Source of the DNA: Abditibacteriaceae bacterium | GTDB taxonomy: Bacteria; Armatimonadota; Abditibacteriia; Abditibacteriales; Abditibacteriaceae | NCBI GenBank assembly: GCA_019239895.1 | Contig: JAFAZH010000050.1 | Coordinates: 62,001-126,000 of the forward strand | Length of the DNA: 64,000 nucleotides | Direction of reading: 5' to 3' | In this document: piece by piece, positions 51,831 to 60,232 of the stretch | How positions within the stretch are numbered: position 1 is the stretch's first letter | Layout of the letters: every line of letters begins with the position of its first letter | Notes under the pieces: generated by a model | The model's input: the letters and a program-made list of their open reading frames with translations, nothing else | The model's database searches: none | Told to the model about the DNA's origin: nothing | Made by a program: the position numbers and the translations under genes

Positions 51831-52682
51831 ATGAGCATATGGAAATGTGGCCAATATGAGCTGCCATTAGGTCATAAGACCTATGTCATGGGGATTGTCA
51901 ATGTCACCCCTGACTCATTTTCGGGCGATGGCAGTTTGGGTGCGGCGACGGTGGAGAGGGCGGTGCAAATGGTGGCTGATGGCGCGGATATACTCGACAT
52001 CGGTGGCGAAAGCACGCGACCAGGAGCCGAAGTCATTCCCGCCGAGGAAGAGTTGCGCCGCGTTTTGCCAGTGCTTGAGGCGTTAGTTAATCGGGTGACA
52101 GTTCCTCTCTCGGTAGACACCACCAAGGCTGCTGTAGCCCAGGCTGCGCTGGCCGCCGGAGCTTCCATCATCAACGACATATCGGCTGGCACTTTTGATT
52201 CAGCTATGTTCCCCACAATAGCCGGAAGCGATTGCGGTTGCGTGCTGATGCATCTGCGCGGCACGCCGCAAACGATGGGCTGGAGCCGCCAGGTCGGGGC
52301 ATCCAATACTGATGTTATTGCCGAAGTAAAAAGCTTCTGGCAGGAACGCATCGCTGCCGCCGAGAACAGCGGCATTGCGCAGGAGCGCATCGCTCTCGAC
52401 CCTGGTTTTGGTTTTGGTAAATCTTTAAACGAAAATTTAGAATTGTTACGACGCGGTCAGGAATTAGCCGCACTGGGCTGCCCCATCCTCGCTGCCACCA
52501 GTCGCAAATCCACCATTGGCAAGATACTCCATAACGCTCCTGTAGAAGAACGGCTGTGGGGCACTGCCGCCACAGTCGCTTTAGCCATTGCCAACGGCGC
52601 TTCCATTGTGCGAGTCCATGATGTGCGCGAAATGGCTCAAGTCGCTCGCATGACCGATGCTGTGGTTAATGGTCTTTCTTAA
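51831..52682 (+). CDS. folP: Dihydropteroate synthase
   Basis: A TIM-barrel folate enzyme of 283 residues. Signatures: YVMGIVNVTPDSFSGDGSLG, ADILDIGGESTRPGAEVIPA, the Asp/Asn loops (PLSVDTTKAAVAQAA, INDISAG) and the C-terminal catalytic loop AATSRKSTIGKILH. It condenses dihydropterin pyrophosphate with p-aminobenzoate. The downstream folB and folK supply its substrate, so this is a folate cluster, although palindromes flank folP on both sides. Confidence 0.97.
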   Translation: MSIWKCGQYELPLGHKTYVMGIVNVTPDSFSGDGSLGAATVERAVQMVADGADILDIGGESTRPGAEVIPAEEELRRVLPVLEALVNRVTVPLSVDTTKAAVAQAALAAGASIINDISAGTFDSAMFPTIAGSDCGCVLMHLRGTPQTMGWSRQVGASNTDVIAEVKSFWQERIAAAENSGIAQERIALDPGFGFGKSLNENLELLRRGQELAALGCPILAATSRKSTIGKILHNAPVEERLWGTAATVALAIANGASIVRVHDVREMAQVARMTDAVVNGLS

Positions 52683-52808
52683 CCACAAAGACACAAAGGG
52701 CACAAAGAAGAGGAACGAGGATAGAAGATAGAGGATAGCCACTCTATAGCCGTTACTACGATCCTCTATTCTCGATTCTCTTCTTTGTGCCCTTTGTGTC
52801 TTTGTGGT
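52682..52808. repeat. Nested palindrome downstream of folP (CACAAAG outer, GAGGATAG inner)
   Basis: Outer arms are perfect for about 31 bp (ACCACAAAGACACAAAGGGC type). The inner GAGGATAGAAGATAGAGGAT pairs imperfectly with ATCCTCTATTCTCGATTCTC. The loop AGCCACTCTATAGCCGTTAC differs from the 51701 copy at two positions. It starts at the folP stop. Confidence 0.95.
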
Positions 52809-52877
52809 GAATCAATAAGTTTTAAGGTAAATTTATGATGCCGGACTACCAATGAACCAAGAGGTTCAAGTTGAGGC

Positions 52878-53312
52878 ATGAAAATAACTATGGATAGAAT
52901 TCTACTGAACGGGTTGGCTTTTTTTGGTTATCATGGTTGCCACCCTTCCGAGCGCGAGTTGGGGCAGAAGTTTATTGTGGATATTGAATTGGAATGCGAT
53001 TTAACTGCTGCCGGAGAATCAGACGATCTGCAAGATACCATTGACTACATGAGTATCTATAACGCGGCGCGGGAGGTCATCGAAGGCGAACCGGCTCAAC
53101 TTCTGGAATCACTGGCGCAGCGGATTGCCGATTTTGCTCTGCGCGATGAAAGAGTGGAGTCGGCCTGGGTGCGGATTCGCAAGCCGCATATCGCTTTGCC
53201 GGGTATGGTGGATTATCTGGGCGTGGAGATTACACGCGGGCGCGATGATGAATTTGAAGAAGCAGACCTCGAAGATTTAAATGGGTCTGAAACCTATAAT
53301 GGGCACGAGTGA
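52878..53312 (+). CDS. folB: Dihydroneopterin aldolase
   Basis: A 144-residue FolB with family motifs FFGYHGCHPSERELGQKFIV (catalytic Glu in HPSE), DDLQDTIDYMSIY and VRIRKPHIALPGMVDYLGVE (Lys). It converts dihydroneopterin to hydroxymethyl-dihydropterin. A second ATG (MDRILLNG) five codons in matches the usual family start. Its C-terminal acidic tail and stop overlap the folK GTG by 4 nt (GTGA). Confidence 0.95.
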   Translation: MKITMDRILLNGLAFFGYHGCHPSERELGQKFIVDIELECDLTAAGESDDLQDTIDYMSIYNAAREVIEGEPAQLLESLAQRIADFALRDERVESAWVRIRKPHIALPGMVDYLGVEITRGRDDEFEEADLEDLNGSETYNGHE

Positions 53313-53800
53313 GTGATACCAAGTCAACAACGGCTAAAGTCACTACAGCTTACCTGGCTTTAGGTAGCAATATCGGTGATCGGGCCGCCAATTTGCGCAA
53401 GGGTTGTCAGTTATTGGCCGCGCACGCAGGTATTAAAATTGTGGCTCGCTCGGCAATTTATGAGACGCAAAGCGTAGAAGGTGGCGGGCCAGACGATTTC
53501 CTGAATGCGGCTTTGCGGCTGCAAACTACCCTCTCCGCCGAGGCGTTATTGGAGGCAATTCAGGCCGTCGAGCGCCAAATGGGAAGACCGCAACCTCCAC
53601 GTCATGGTCCGCGTCTGATAGACATTGATATTTTGATGTTCGGTGATGAGGAGATGGATACGCCGAACTTAAAGCTGCCGCATCCGCGCATGAGCAAACG
53701 CGCTTTTGTATTGCGTCCTTTATGCGATGTATTAGAAGGTGGTTGGGTGCGGCCCAGCGACCAATCGTGGGAAGAAAATTATGCTGAGAACAATGTGTAA
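53309..53800 (+). CDS. folK: HPPK, 2-amino-4-hydroxy-6-hydroxymethyldihydropteridine pyrophosphokinase
   Basis: The 163-residue enzyme carries YLALGSNIGDRAANLRKGCQ at the start, SVEGGGPDDFLNAALRLQT, and the ATP/Mg signature RHGPRLIDIDILMFGDEEMD with LPHPRMSKRAFVLRPLCDV. It activates the pterin for FolP. GTG start overlapping the folB stop, and its 3' end overlaps panD by 20 nt, so folB-folK-panD are translationally coupled. Confidence 0.96.
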   Translation: MSDTKSTTAKVTTAYLALGSNIGDRAANLRKGCQLLAAHAGIKIVARSAIYETQSVEGGGPDDFLNAALRLQTTLSAEALLEAIQAVERQMGRPQPPRHGPRLIDIDILMFGDEEMDTPNLKLPHPRMSKRAFVLRPLCDVLEGGWVRPSDQSWEENYAENNV

Positions 53801-54233
53801 GAGCAAAATTCACCGTGCTGTGGTGACGGAAGCCAACCTCAACTATGTGGGGTCGCTGACCGTAGATGAAGACCTGCTTGAACTCAGCAACATTGTGCCT
53901 TACGAGCAGGTGCATGTGGTGAATGTCAACAATGGCCAACGTTTGATTACCTATGCTATCCCCGGCGAGCGCGGCAGCGGCATTATGTGCTTGAACGGTG
54001 CAGCGGCCCGCCACGGCCAGCCCGGTGACATCGTCATTGTGATCGCCTATGGTCACATGGAAGAGGCCGAAGTGCGCCGCTTCCGCCCCAGCGTCGTCTT
54101 GGTGGACGAGCATAATCGCCCTGCATCTGTCTCACAGTCTATCGAGGACGCGGCCTTAGAAAACGACCGCAATAGCTTCCATCACGGTGCTTTCAGTGAC
54201 CTCGAAATTGAAGCTCTTGGCGTCGCCTCTTAA
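53781..54233 (+). CDS. panD: Aspartate 1-decarboxylase (pyruvoyl enzyme precursor)
   Basis: A 150-residue PanD with the opening MLRTMCKSKIHRAVVTEANL and the self-cleavage site YVGSLTVD (Gly-Ser, giving the pyruvoyl group). ILNGAA-like core (MCLNGAAARHGQPGDIVIVI) and Tyr in IAYGHMEEAEV complete the signature. It makes beta-alanine for pantothenate. The ATG at 53781 inside the folK end has GGAAGAAAA upstream. A C-terminal extension of about 25 residues is longer than the E. coli form. Confidence 0.95.
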   Translation: MLRTMCKSKIHRAVVTEANLNYVGSLTVDEDLLELSNIVPYEQVHVVNVNNGQRLITYAIPGERGSGIMCLNGAAARHGQPGDIVIVIAYGHMEEAEVRRFRPSVVLVDEHNRPASVSQSIEDAALENDRNSFHHGAFSDLEIEALGVAS

Positions 54234-54336
54234 ATCTTGCACCAAACAATAGGGGCCGCAAAACTCCGTTTCGCTATGCTACGCAGCACAATTTTGCGCT
54301 ACAATTTAACCCTAATAGCGTTGCTAATAGCGTTGC

Positions 54337-54382
54337 CAATAGCGCACGAAGTTAGCGTAGCACCGCTTTGCGTCCCATCAAT
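54337..54382. repeat. Dispersed AATAGCG repeat, copy 2 (upstream of icd-like gene)
   Basis: CAATAGCGCACGAAGTTAGC, continuing to TTTGCGTCCCATCAAT, matches the element at 21864. It is preceded by two tandem AATAGCGTTGC units (from about 54315). It ends 31 nt before the GTG at 54414. Function unknown: leader element or small mobile repeat. Confidence 0.6.
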
Positions 54383-54413
54383 CTACGTCCAGGTCTAGAA
54401 CAGGAGATTTGTA

Positions 54414-55427
54414 GTGGCTAAGCGTGAAGTCGTGCTCATTCCGGGTGATGGTATCGGGCCGGAAGTCGCCGGGGCTGCCACACAAGTCGTGGCGGCTGCC
54501 GGGGTTGAGATAGACTGGGTCGAATTAGAAGCGGGAGCCGAGGTCGCGGTTAAATATGGCACGCCCCTCCCGGATACCGTCGTCACTGAAGTGCGGCGGG
54601 TGGGCGTGGCGCTGAAGGGGCCTGTTGGCACTCCCATTGGCGGCGGCTTTGCCAGCCCGAATGTTGCCTTACGCAAAGCCCTTGACCTCTATGCCGCAGT
54701 GCGCCCGTGCCAATCGCTACGCGGCGTGCCCACTCGCTATGAGAACGTCAATCTAGTCATGCTGCGCGAGAATACGGAAGACCTTTATTCTGGCATCGAA
54801 CACTTGGTGCAACCTGGCATCGCGGAAAGCATCAAAATAGTCACCGAACGCGCCTGTATGCGGATCAGTCGCTATGCCTTTGAGTTGGCCCGCCGCGAAG
54901 GACGACCCAAAGTAACCGCCGTGCATAAGGCCAACATCATGAAGATTTCGGATGGCCTGTTTCTGGAATGTGCGCGGCGCGTGGCACGGAACTACAGCGA
55001 AATTCAGTACGAAGAATTGATTGTGGATAATGTCTGTATGCAGTTAGTCACTGACCCAACTCGCTATAGCGTGCTGCTGATGGGAAACTTATATGGCGAC
55101 ATCGTTAGCGATTTGTGCGCTGGATTAGTGGGCGGTCTGGGCGTGGTGCCAGGCGCTAACATAGGCGATAACGCTGCCGTCTTTGAAGCCGTGCATGGCT
55201 CGGCACCAGACATCGCGGGTAAGGGTGTTGCTAACCCAACTGCTATTATTCTTAGCGCGTGCCAGATGCTGGATTATCTGGAAGAAAGACAAGCCGCTGC
55301 ACGGATTCGTCATGCGGTAGATGAAGTCCTGGTCGAGAAGAAACACACTACCAGAGACCTCGGTGGTTCCGCCAATACACGCGAGTACACAGATGCTATT
55401 ATCGAAAAGTTAAGGGGTGAATCTTGA
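54414..55427 (+). CDS. NAD-type isocitrate/isopropylmalate dehydrogenase family enzyme
   Basis: A 337-residue beta-decarboxylating dehydrogenase: LIPGDGIGPEVAG, substrate loop FASPNVALRKALDLYAAVRP, MLRENTEDLYSGIEH, TAVHKANIMKISDGLF and GNLYGDIVSDLCAGLVGGLG, with EAVHGSAPDIAGKGVANP. The Ser/Asn pair in the substrate loop and NTEDLYSG point to isocitrate (NAD-IDH, TCA cycle) rather than isopropylmalate. Homoisocitrate-type enzymes are a less likely alternative. GTG start with AGGAGAT upstream. Confidence 0.9.
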   Translation: MAKREVVLIPGDGIGPEVAGAATQVVAAAGVEIDWVELEAGAEVAVKYGTPLPDTVVTEVRRVGVALKGPVGTPIGGGFASPNVALRKALDLYAAVRPCQSLRGVPTRYENVNLVMLRENTEDLYSGIEHLVQPGIAESIKIVTERACMRISRYAFELARREGRPKVTAVHKANIMKISDGLFLECARRVARNYSEIQYEELIVDNVCMQLVTDPTRYSVLLMGNLYGDIVSDLCAGLVGGLGVVPGANIGDNAAVFEAVHGSAPDIAGKGVANPTAIILSACQMLDYLEERQAAARIRHAVDEVLVEKKHTTRDLGGSANTREYTDAIIEKLRGES

Positions 55428-55538
55428 GGAGTGAGTGACAAGGAGTGAGTAGTAGAGTGGTGAATGGTAATTCTGCGCCATCGCTTAATGTTTACCATCC
55501 ACTTCTCATCACTCACTTCTCACCATTCACTCTCTACC
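55426..55538. repeat. Intercistronic palindrome icd-like/lon-like (GAGTGAGT type)
   Basis: The left arm (55426-55470), with GGAGTGAGTGACAAGGAGTG and GTGGTGAATGGTAA, is inverse to the right arm (55491-55538), with TTTACCATCCACTTCTCATC and CACCATTCACTC. The loop is only 20 nt. It begins at the stop codon and ends 5 nt before the next ATG. Confidence 0.9.
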
Positions 55539-55543
55539 ATAAT

Positions 55544-56239
55544 ATGCCATTTGAACTTCCACTCTTCCCTCTCAATACAGTTTTATTTCCTGGTATGCCA
55601 TTGCCACTGCATATTTTCGAGCCACGCTATCGCCTGATGATGCGTCGCTGCCTGGAAGCGGATCGCACCTTTGGTGTGGCGATGATTGTGGAAGGGGAAG
55701 AAGGGCAATCTGACACTGTTCCCGCAGCAGCAGGCTGCACTGCGGAAATCTTGGACGCCACCCCATTCGATGATGGCCGGATGAATCTACAAACCGTGGG
55801 ACGCCGCCGCTTTCGCATTCTCTCGGCCCGCGAGGAAGATGGCTATTTAATCGGTACCGTAGAATGGTTGGACGATGAATTGACCACAGCCGACTCCACC
55901 GAGCAAGCTAACCGGGTGCGGCATAATGTGCAGCGTTATCTCACCACCCTCGCTCGCAATGCCCGCGTGACGAATCTGACGGTGGATGATTTAGATATTC
56001 CCGATGACCCCTATGCCCTTTCCATGTGGGTCGCCGCCCTCATTACCCTGCCCATTGAACAAAAACAAGACCTCTTAGAAATTACCTCCACCGCCAAACG
56101 TCTTGACCTTGAACAGCAACTTCTCCGCCGCGCCGAAATCGTGCAAATCGCCTTCGCCCACCGCGCCCAACATTCCACTCCAGAGCTACCTTCTGACGAA
56201 TCGTTCGGGCCATATTCGCAATTCATGTCGCTGAATTAA
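55544..56239 (+). CDS. Lon N-terminal (LON substrate-binding) domain protein
   Basis: 231 residues from ATG 55544. The domain opens with PFELPLFPLNTVLFPGMPLP and IFEPRYRLMMRRCLEADRTF, the classic PUA-like LON domain (as in YcaP/LonN proteins), followed by a helical C-terminal region (LITLPIEQKQDLLEITSTAK). It lacks the ATPase and protease parts of Lon. Likely a substrate-recognition or adaptor protein; target unknown. The longer frame to 55445 translates the palindrome arm. Confidence 0.92.
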   Translation: MPFELPLFPLNTVLFPGMPLPLHIFEPRYRLMMRRCLEADRTFGVAMIVEGEEGQSDTVPAAAGCTAEILDATPFDDGRMNLQTVGRRRFRILSAREEDGYLIGTVEWLDDELTTADSTEQANRVRHNVQRYLTTLARNARVTNLTVDDLDIPDDPYALSMWVAALITLPIEQKQDLLEITSTAKRLDLEQQLLRRAEIVQIAFAHRAQHSTPELPSDESFGPYSQFMSLN

Positions 56240-56264
56240 GAATTAATATTATTTCAAGGGAAGC

Positions 56265-56702
56265 TTAATTAACTGGCCTTAGTTTTAGTCTCGAAGGTCG
56301 CCCACCTTTAGCCCCATTAGACCGCGCTGCGGCTGTTTTGGCGGCTGATTTCACACGGCCATCTCGCCGCGCTTTACCTGTTATCGTCTCAAGCTTTAAA
56401 ATGAGTTGCAGCAGCGCAATTGTTGTCATCTGCACATCCAGGCTATCCCAGAATAAAGCCGCACCTCTTGATGCCACGCGCATATCGGCTAATTGCTCGT
56501 CGGTAGCTTGCTCTAAACTTTTTAATTGACGAGCCAGCACACTGACGCTAACACCGCTACGCATTGTTAAGATTAACTGCCCAGTTGATGCTTCATAGTG
56601 TGCTGTATCGAGACGCGGTTCGCTTTTATCCCGCTGCGCACTTGATAACTTGACCTGTTCAACTTCAGCGTCGCTTATCGGTTTGTATTGTAGCTTAGCC
56701 AT
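56265..56702 (-). CDS. DUF2442-like small protein
   Basis: 145 residues from ATG 56702. The middle resembles DUF2442 proteins: AHYEASTGQLILTMRSGVSV followed by LARQLKSLEQATDEQLADMR and GAALFWDSLDVQMTTIALLQ, which in that family is associated with toxin-antitoxin-like or DNA-interacting small proteins. The C-terminus is basic (KARRDGRVKSAAKTAAARSN), consistent with nucleic-acid contact. It starts 7 nt after the TPM protein's stop, in the same operon. Role unknown. Confidence 0.72.
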   Translation of the reverse strand: MAKLQYKPISDAEVEQVKLSSAQRDKSEPRLDTAHYEASTGQLILTMRSGVSVSVLARQLKSLEQATDEQLADMRVASRGAALFWDSLDVQMTTIALLQLILKLETITGKARRDGRVKSAAKTAAARSNGAKGGRPSRLKLRPVN

Positions 56703-56709
56703 AGAAGTG

Positions 56710-58761
56710 TTACGAACTGCCGCCACCACTAACGCCGCCACCGCCAAAGACATCTAAGGAGGCGCTGCCAGCGTCGTCGGGGCTGTTGTCCCAGCCACTA
56801 CTCAGGGGCGAGTTGAGACTGGCACTGCCAGCATCGCGGCTGGCGTCGTTCATGCGGGAGTCGTAGCCGGAATCACGGTTAAAGGAGCCACCCCGGTCAT
56901 AATCGTTCCACGTATAACTGGGGCCGTAGTTGCCGCCACCATAATAGCCGCCGCCGTAGCCAGGTTCCCAACCGCGATTGTAGTAAGAATGGCGATCCAT
57001 CAGGGAGTCCCACACAAGGTTAAAAGCAGCCATTTGCAGGATGGTTGAACCAAAGTTTTGCCACGGATTGTACTGCTGTTGAGGCACATCAAACCACGGA
57101 CGCATTTGACCCTGATAGTTCATGGTGGCAATTTGCGGGTTGCCCGCTAAAGCCGACTGCGCCGATTGCGGACTGGCCCACACCCGCCGTCGCTGGCCGT
57201 TAACTTCGATGTCTACGGGCACCATCTGGTTGGTGGGGACAGGCTGGGAAGTAAAGAAGTCGAGGGCATAATCCTGTCGCGCTCCAGGGTAATTTGCCCC
57301 AATAGGCGGGATTTCGACCACATCCGAGGAGCCTTGTGCCGGGGCTGGAAGCTGCGCGCCATTGGAAGCCATCGGCGCGGCGGCAGGCAGGTTTTGCACT
57401 CCCTCATTTTCGGGCCGCCCCTGCAAGATATTGTGGGATTTCTGCATTTCCACCTGCGTCATTTGCAAGGCATTACGGGCGCTCCAGAAATCGTTGGGCG
57501 TGGTGGCGTTATTAAGACTTCGCATCGAGTCAGAGAATAGTTTTCCCACCTGTTGCCGTCGCTCCTGCAAGAGCTGTTTGCGCTTGGCATCTTGCTCGCC
57601 CACAATGGCATATTCAAAGTCGTTATCCAGCTTTTCAAAAGCCGGGGCGATTTGCGATGAAAGCTCCCGCGCCGCGCTTTGAGCCTGCGCTAAATCCTGC
57701 GCGCCCTGTTTTTTACGGCGACGGACTAAGACAAATACCAACAAGAGCGGCACCGCAATAATAGCAAAAATCGTCGTATTGCTGCGCGACGTGTTACTGG
57801 CGTGCTCCTGGCTGGCCATCCGCACAACTTGAGCAATCCCAGCCGGATAACCTTCGGCGGTAAACGTCTTCACCGACGATTGCACAATATCTTGCAGTTC
57901 AGCCTTATTTAAATTCGCGCCGTAGGCTCCAATATTATTAGAGGTTGCGACTACCACCAGATCATTCTTCAAAACTAAGTTTTTGTGAATAGCTTCGGCC
58001 CACTGCCCCACCGAACGATAGCGGCGCGGCGCACTGCGAAAAACCAGGACATCGGTTTTGAAGTTAGGTTTAGGTTGTATGGCATTAAGCCGCTGGGCAA
58101 TCTGCGCGGGGTCAGCTACATTTTGCATAGCAGGCGCGACATAGACACCCGTCTGTTGCAAACTTCTTAATATCTCCTGTTGGTTGCCTAATTCGCTGCC
58201 CCCAGAGGAAGTTGCCGGGAGTTGGTCCGAAGAGCCACTGGAAGAGGAACTACCCGTTGCGGCCCCGGTGCTGGTGCTGCCACCTCCTGACTTACGGGTT
58301 AGTGACTGCTCCACGTTCTGCACACTCGCGGCACTGCCCGCAAAGCTAAGCGACGGGTCAAGTTGCCGCGCATGTTGCAAGGCGTCCAAGCCCTCGCTGC
58401 CGCGCCCCATATCGTCATAAGTCTGGGCTAAAAACCAGTAGGCTTTGGCATCGTTGGGGTTATCGCGCACCGCTTGCTGAAGCAGCGGCAGCGCGTCTTC
58501 ATTACGCCCCGCCTTGTGTAGTTTCCAACCATCACCGCGTGGCGAGGCTACGGCGAGGGATGTCAGAATAAAAAGTAGAGAGAGGAAGAAGAACCTAACC
58601 CCCCACCCTCCAGCCCACCCAGAGCCATCAATATGGCTCCGTGCGGGCACCCAACCTTCCCGAAACGGCAAGGGGGTGTCAGAGGATAACCAATAACGTG
58701 AGCCTTTGTCCCCCTCGCCGTTTCGGAGAGGAGACAGGGGAGAGGTTTGTTTATTTTGCAT
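56710..58761 (-). CDS. TPR plus TPM-like membrane protein with glycine-rich tail
   Basis: A hydrophobic leader (RFFFLSLLFILTSLAVA) precedes one or two TPRs (LHKAGRNEDALPLLQQAVRD). A Ser/Gly linker follows, then a TPM-like region (FKTDVLVFRSAPRRYRSVGQ, AVIHKNLVL-like HKNLVLKNDLVVVATSNNIG). A transmembrane helix (IFAIIAVPLLLVFVLVRRRK) and a coiled helical segment come next, then a low-complexity C-terminus (GYGGGYYGGGNYG, ending GGGGVSGGGSS). TPM proteins act in membrane quality control or photosystem repair elsewhere. Start uncertain: ATG 58761 places a palindrome in the coding region, and 58794 or 58872 are alternatives. Confidence 0.7.
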   Translation of the reverse strand: MQNKQTSPLSPLRNGEGDKGSRYWLSSDTPLPFREGWVPARSHIDGSGWAGGWGVRFFFLSLLFILTSLAVASPRGDGWKLHKAGRNEDALPLLQQAVRDNPNDAKAYWFLAQTYDDMGRGSEGLDALQHARQLDPSLSFAGSAASVQNVEQSLTRKSGGGSTSTGAATGSSSSSGSSDQLPATSSGGSELGNQQEILRSLQQTGVYVAPAMQNVADPAQIAQRLNAIQPKPNFKTDVLVFRSAPRRYRSVGQWAEAIHKNLVLKNDLVVVATSNNIGAYGANLNKAELQDIVQSSVKTFTAEGYPAGIAQVVRMASQEHASNTSRSNTTIFAIIAVPLLLVFVLVRRRKKQGAQDLAQAQSAARELSSQIAPAFEKLDNDFEYAIVGEQDAKRKQLLQERRQQVGKLFSDSMRSLNNATTPNDFWSARNALQMTQVEMQKSHNILQGRPENEGVQNLPAAAPMASNGAQLPAPAQGSSDVVEIPPIGANYPGARQDYALDFFTSQPVPTNQMVPVDIEVNGQRRRVWASPQSAQSALAGNPQIATMNYQGQMRPWFDVPQQQYNPWQNFGSTILQMAAFNLVWDSLMDRHSYYNRGWEPGYGGGYYGGGNYGPSYTWNDYDRGGSFNRDSGYDSRMNDASRDAGSASLNSPLSSGWDNSPDDAGSASLDVFGGGGVSGGGSS
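58597..58748. repeat. Palindrome within the 5' part of the TPM gene (CCGAAACGGC type)
   Basis: CCTTCCCGAAACGGCAAGGG (58655 onward) faces CCCTCGCCGTTTCGGAGAGG (ending 58731), inverse with a few mismatches, and outer CCCCCCACCCTC faces GAGACAGGGGAGAGG. A small extra dyad GAGCCAT-CAAT-ATGGCTC lies left of it (58622-58639). It is translated as SPLSPLRNGEGDKGS and FREGWVPARSHIDGSGWAGG before the signal-like helix. Confidence 0.75.
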
Positions 58762-58864
58762 TTTAAATGGTGTTTGCTGGTACCATGATCTCATTGGTTT
58801 GACCGGCCTCCGTCTTGAATGATACACTATACAGCCGTTTGTTCCAAAGGTTTGAGTAAATTTC

Positions 58865-60031
58865 ATGTCCACAGTTGTTGAACTTCAAGAGCAGCAAAAT
58901 CAGTCCCAGAAGCGGCCTGCCGCTCCCGATATTGTCAAAGCCAGCGTGACGCGCTTACAGCCTTATGTGCCGGGCAAGCCTATCGAAGAGGTCAAGCGCG
59001 AGCTGGGTCTGGCCCCGGATTTTCCGATTATTAAACTGGCCAGCAATGAGAATGTCTTAGGGCCATCCCCTCTGGCCGTGGAAGCCATGCGCCAGGCAGC
59101 CGAGGAAACCTGGCTGTACCCGGATGATACCTGTTTCGAGCTAAAGAATGCCCTTTCCCGCTTCTGGGACTTGTCGCCAGAGCATTTTATCGTGGGCAAT
59201 GGCAGTGACGAAGTTATTCACTTCTTAATGCTGTCCCTCCTGGATCGTGGGGATGAAGTGGTTTTTGCCCAGCCTTCGTTTGTGCAGTATAAGGCCACTG
59301 CGATGATGGCCGATTGCGCTTATACCGCCGTGCCCCTAACTCCCGACATGCGCCATGATTTGCCTGCCATGCGCGCCGCTATCAACGAACGCACCAAACT
59401 GGTTTTCATCGCTAACCCGAATAACCCCACTGGGACTATCGTGACGCGGCAGGAGTTGGAAGCGTTTCTATCCGACCTGCCGCCTCGTGTGGTGGTGGTG
59501 CTGGATCAGGCTTATTATGAATATGTGGAGGCCAAGGACGTTTACCCGGAAGGCATTCATTATGTGCGCGAGGGTTATAACGTGGTCGTGCTGCAAACCT
59601 TCTCCAAGGCTTATGCCCTGGCCGGGTTACGTTGCGGCTATGGTATTGCACGGCCTGAACTGATTGGCTATCTGCAACAGGTGCGGGGGCCATTTAACGT
59701 TAATACTCTGGCGCAGGCGGCTGCTATCGCCAGTCTGGGGGATGAGCAGCAGGTGCCGCGCGCCCAGGAAGTCAATGCGGCAGGCAAGCGTCAGTTAGGT
59801 CAAGCCTTCGATGCGATGAAGTTGCATTATGTCCCCACGGAGGCGAACTTTATCCTCGTGGATTGTGGGCGCGATGCCAGTCAAATTTATCTGGAATTGA
59901 TGAAGCGGGGCGTCATTGTGCGCAGTTTTGCGCCCGCGCAGTTGCCGACGTGGTTACGCGTCACGATTGGCACCGAGGCCATGAATCAACGATTTATTTC
60001 GTCGCTACGCGAGGTGCTGGCCGACGCGTAG
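58865..60031 (+). CDS. hisC: Histidinol-phosphate aminotransferase
   Basis: The 388-residue fold-type I PLP enzyme carries LASNENVLGPSPLAVEAM (substrate/Asn motif), NPNNPTGTIVTRQELEAFL, and the Schiff-base lysine in LQTFSKAYALAGLRCGYGIA. This HisC group also transaminates aromatic keto acids (tyrosine/phenylalanine), which fits the following aroF-tyrA-aroA genes. Start ATG 58865 is close to the divergent TPM gene. 200 bp without features separates it from aroF. Confidence 0.94.
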   Translation: MSTVVELQEQQNQSQKRPAAPDIVKASVTRLQPYVPGKPIEEVKRELGLAPDFPIIKLASNENVLGPSPLAVEAMRQAAEETWLYPDDTCFELKNALSRFWDLSPEHFIVGNGSDEVIHFLMLSLLDRGDEVVFAQPSFVQYKATAMMADCAYTAVPLTPDMRHDLPAMRAAINERTKLVFIANPNNPTGTIVTRQELEAFLSDLPPRVVVVLDQAYYEYVEAKDVYPEGIHYVREGYNVVVLQTFSKAYALAGLRCGYGIARPELIGYLQQVRGPFNVNTLAQAAAIASLGDEQQVPRAQEVNAAGKRQLGQAFDAMKLHYVPTEANFILVDCGRDASQIYLELMKRGVIVRSFAPAQLPTWLRVTIGTEAMNQRFISSLREVLADA

Positions 60032-60232
60032 CGACCTGGTAGGCCACCGCGCAACCACCACATCGCCTGAGTTTAAGCTGTCTTTAGCGAGTTAGCTCAG
60101 GGGTGGGATAGAGGTGGGCGCAACGGGCCATTTTATGTGCTTTACGGCCTGTGTCCGTCTCACCTTGACATTTGAATAAAGAAATCCAACTCTCCCTGCC
60201 GGGATGAGTTGCTATGCATAAAAGAGGTTACA

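Noticed and set aside
60032..60232. Riboswitch or attenuator before aroF
   Set aside because: No stable terminator/antiterminator pair, leader peptide with aromatic codons, or T-box motif could be seen in this 200-bp gap.
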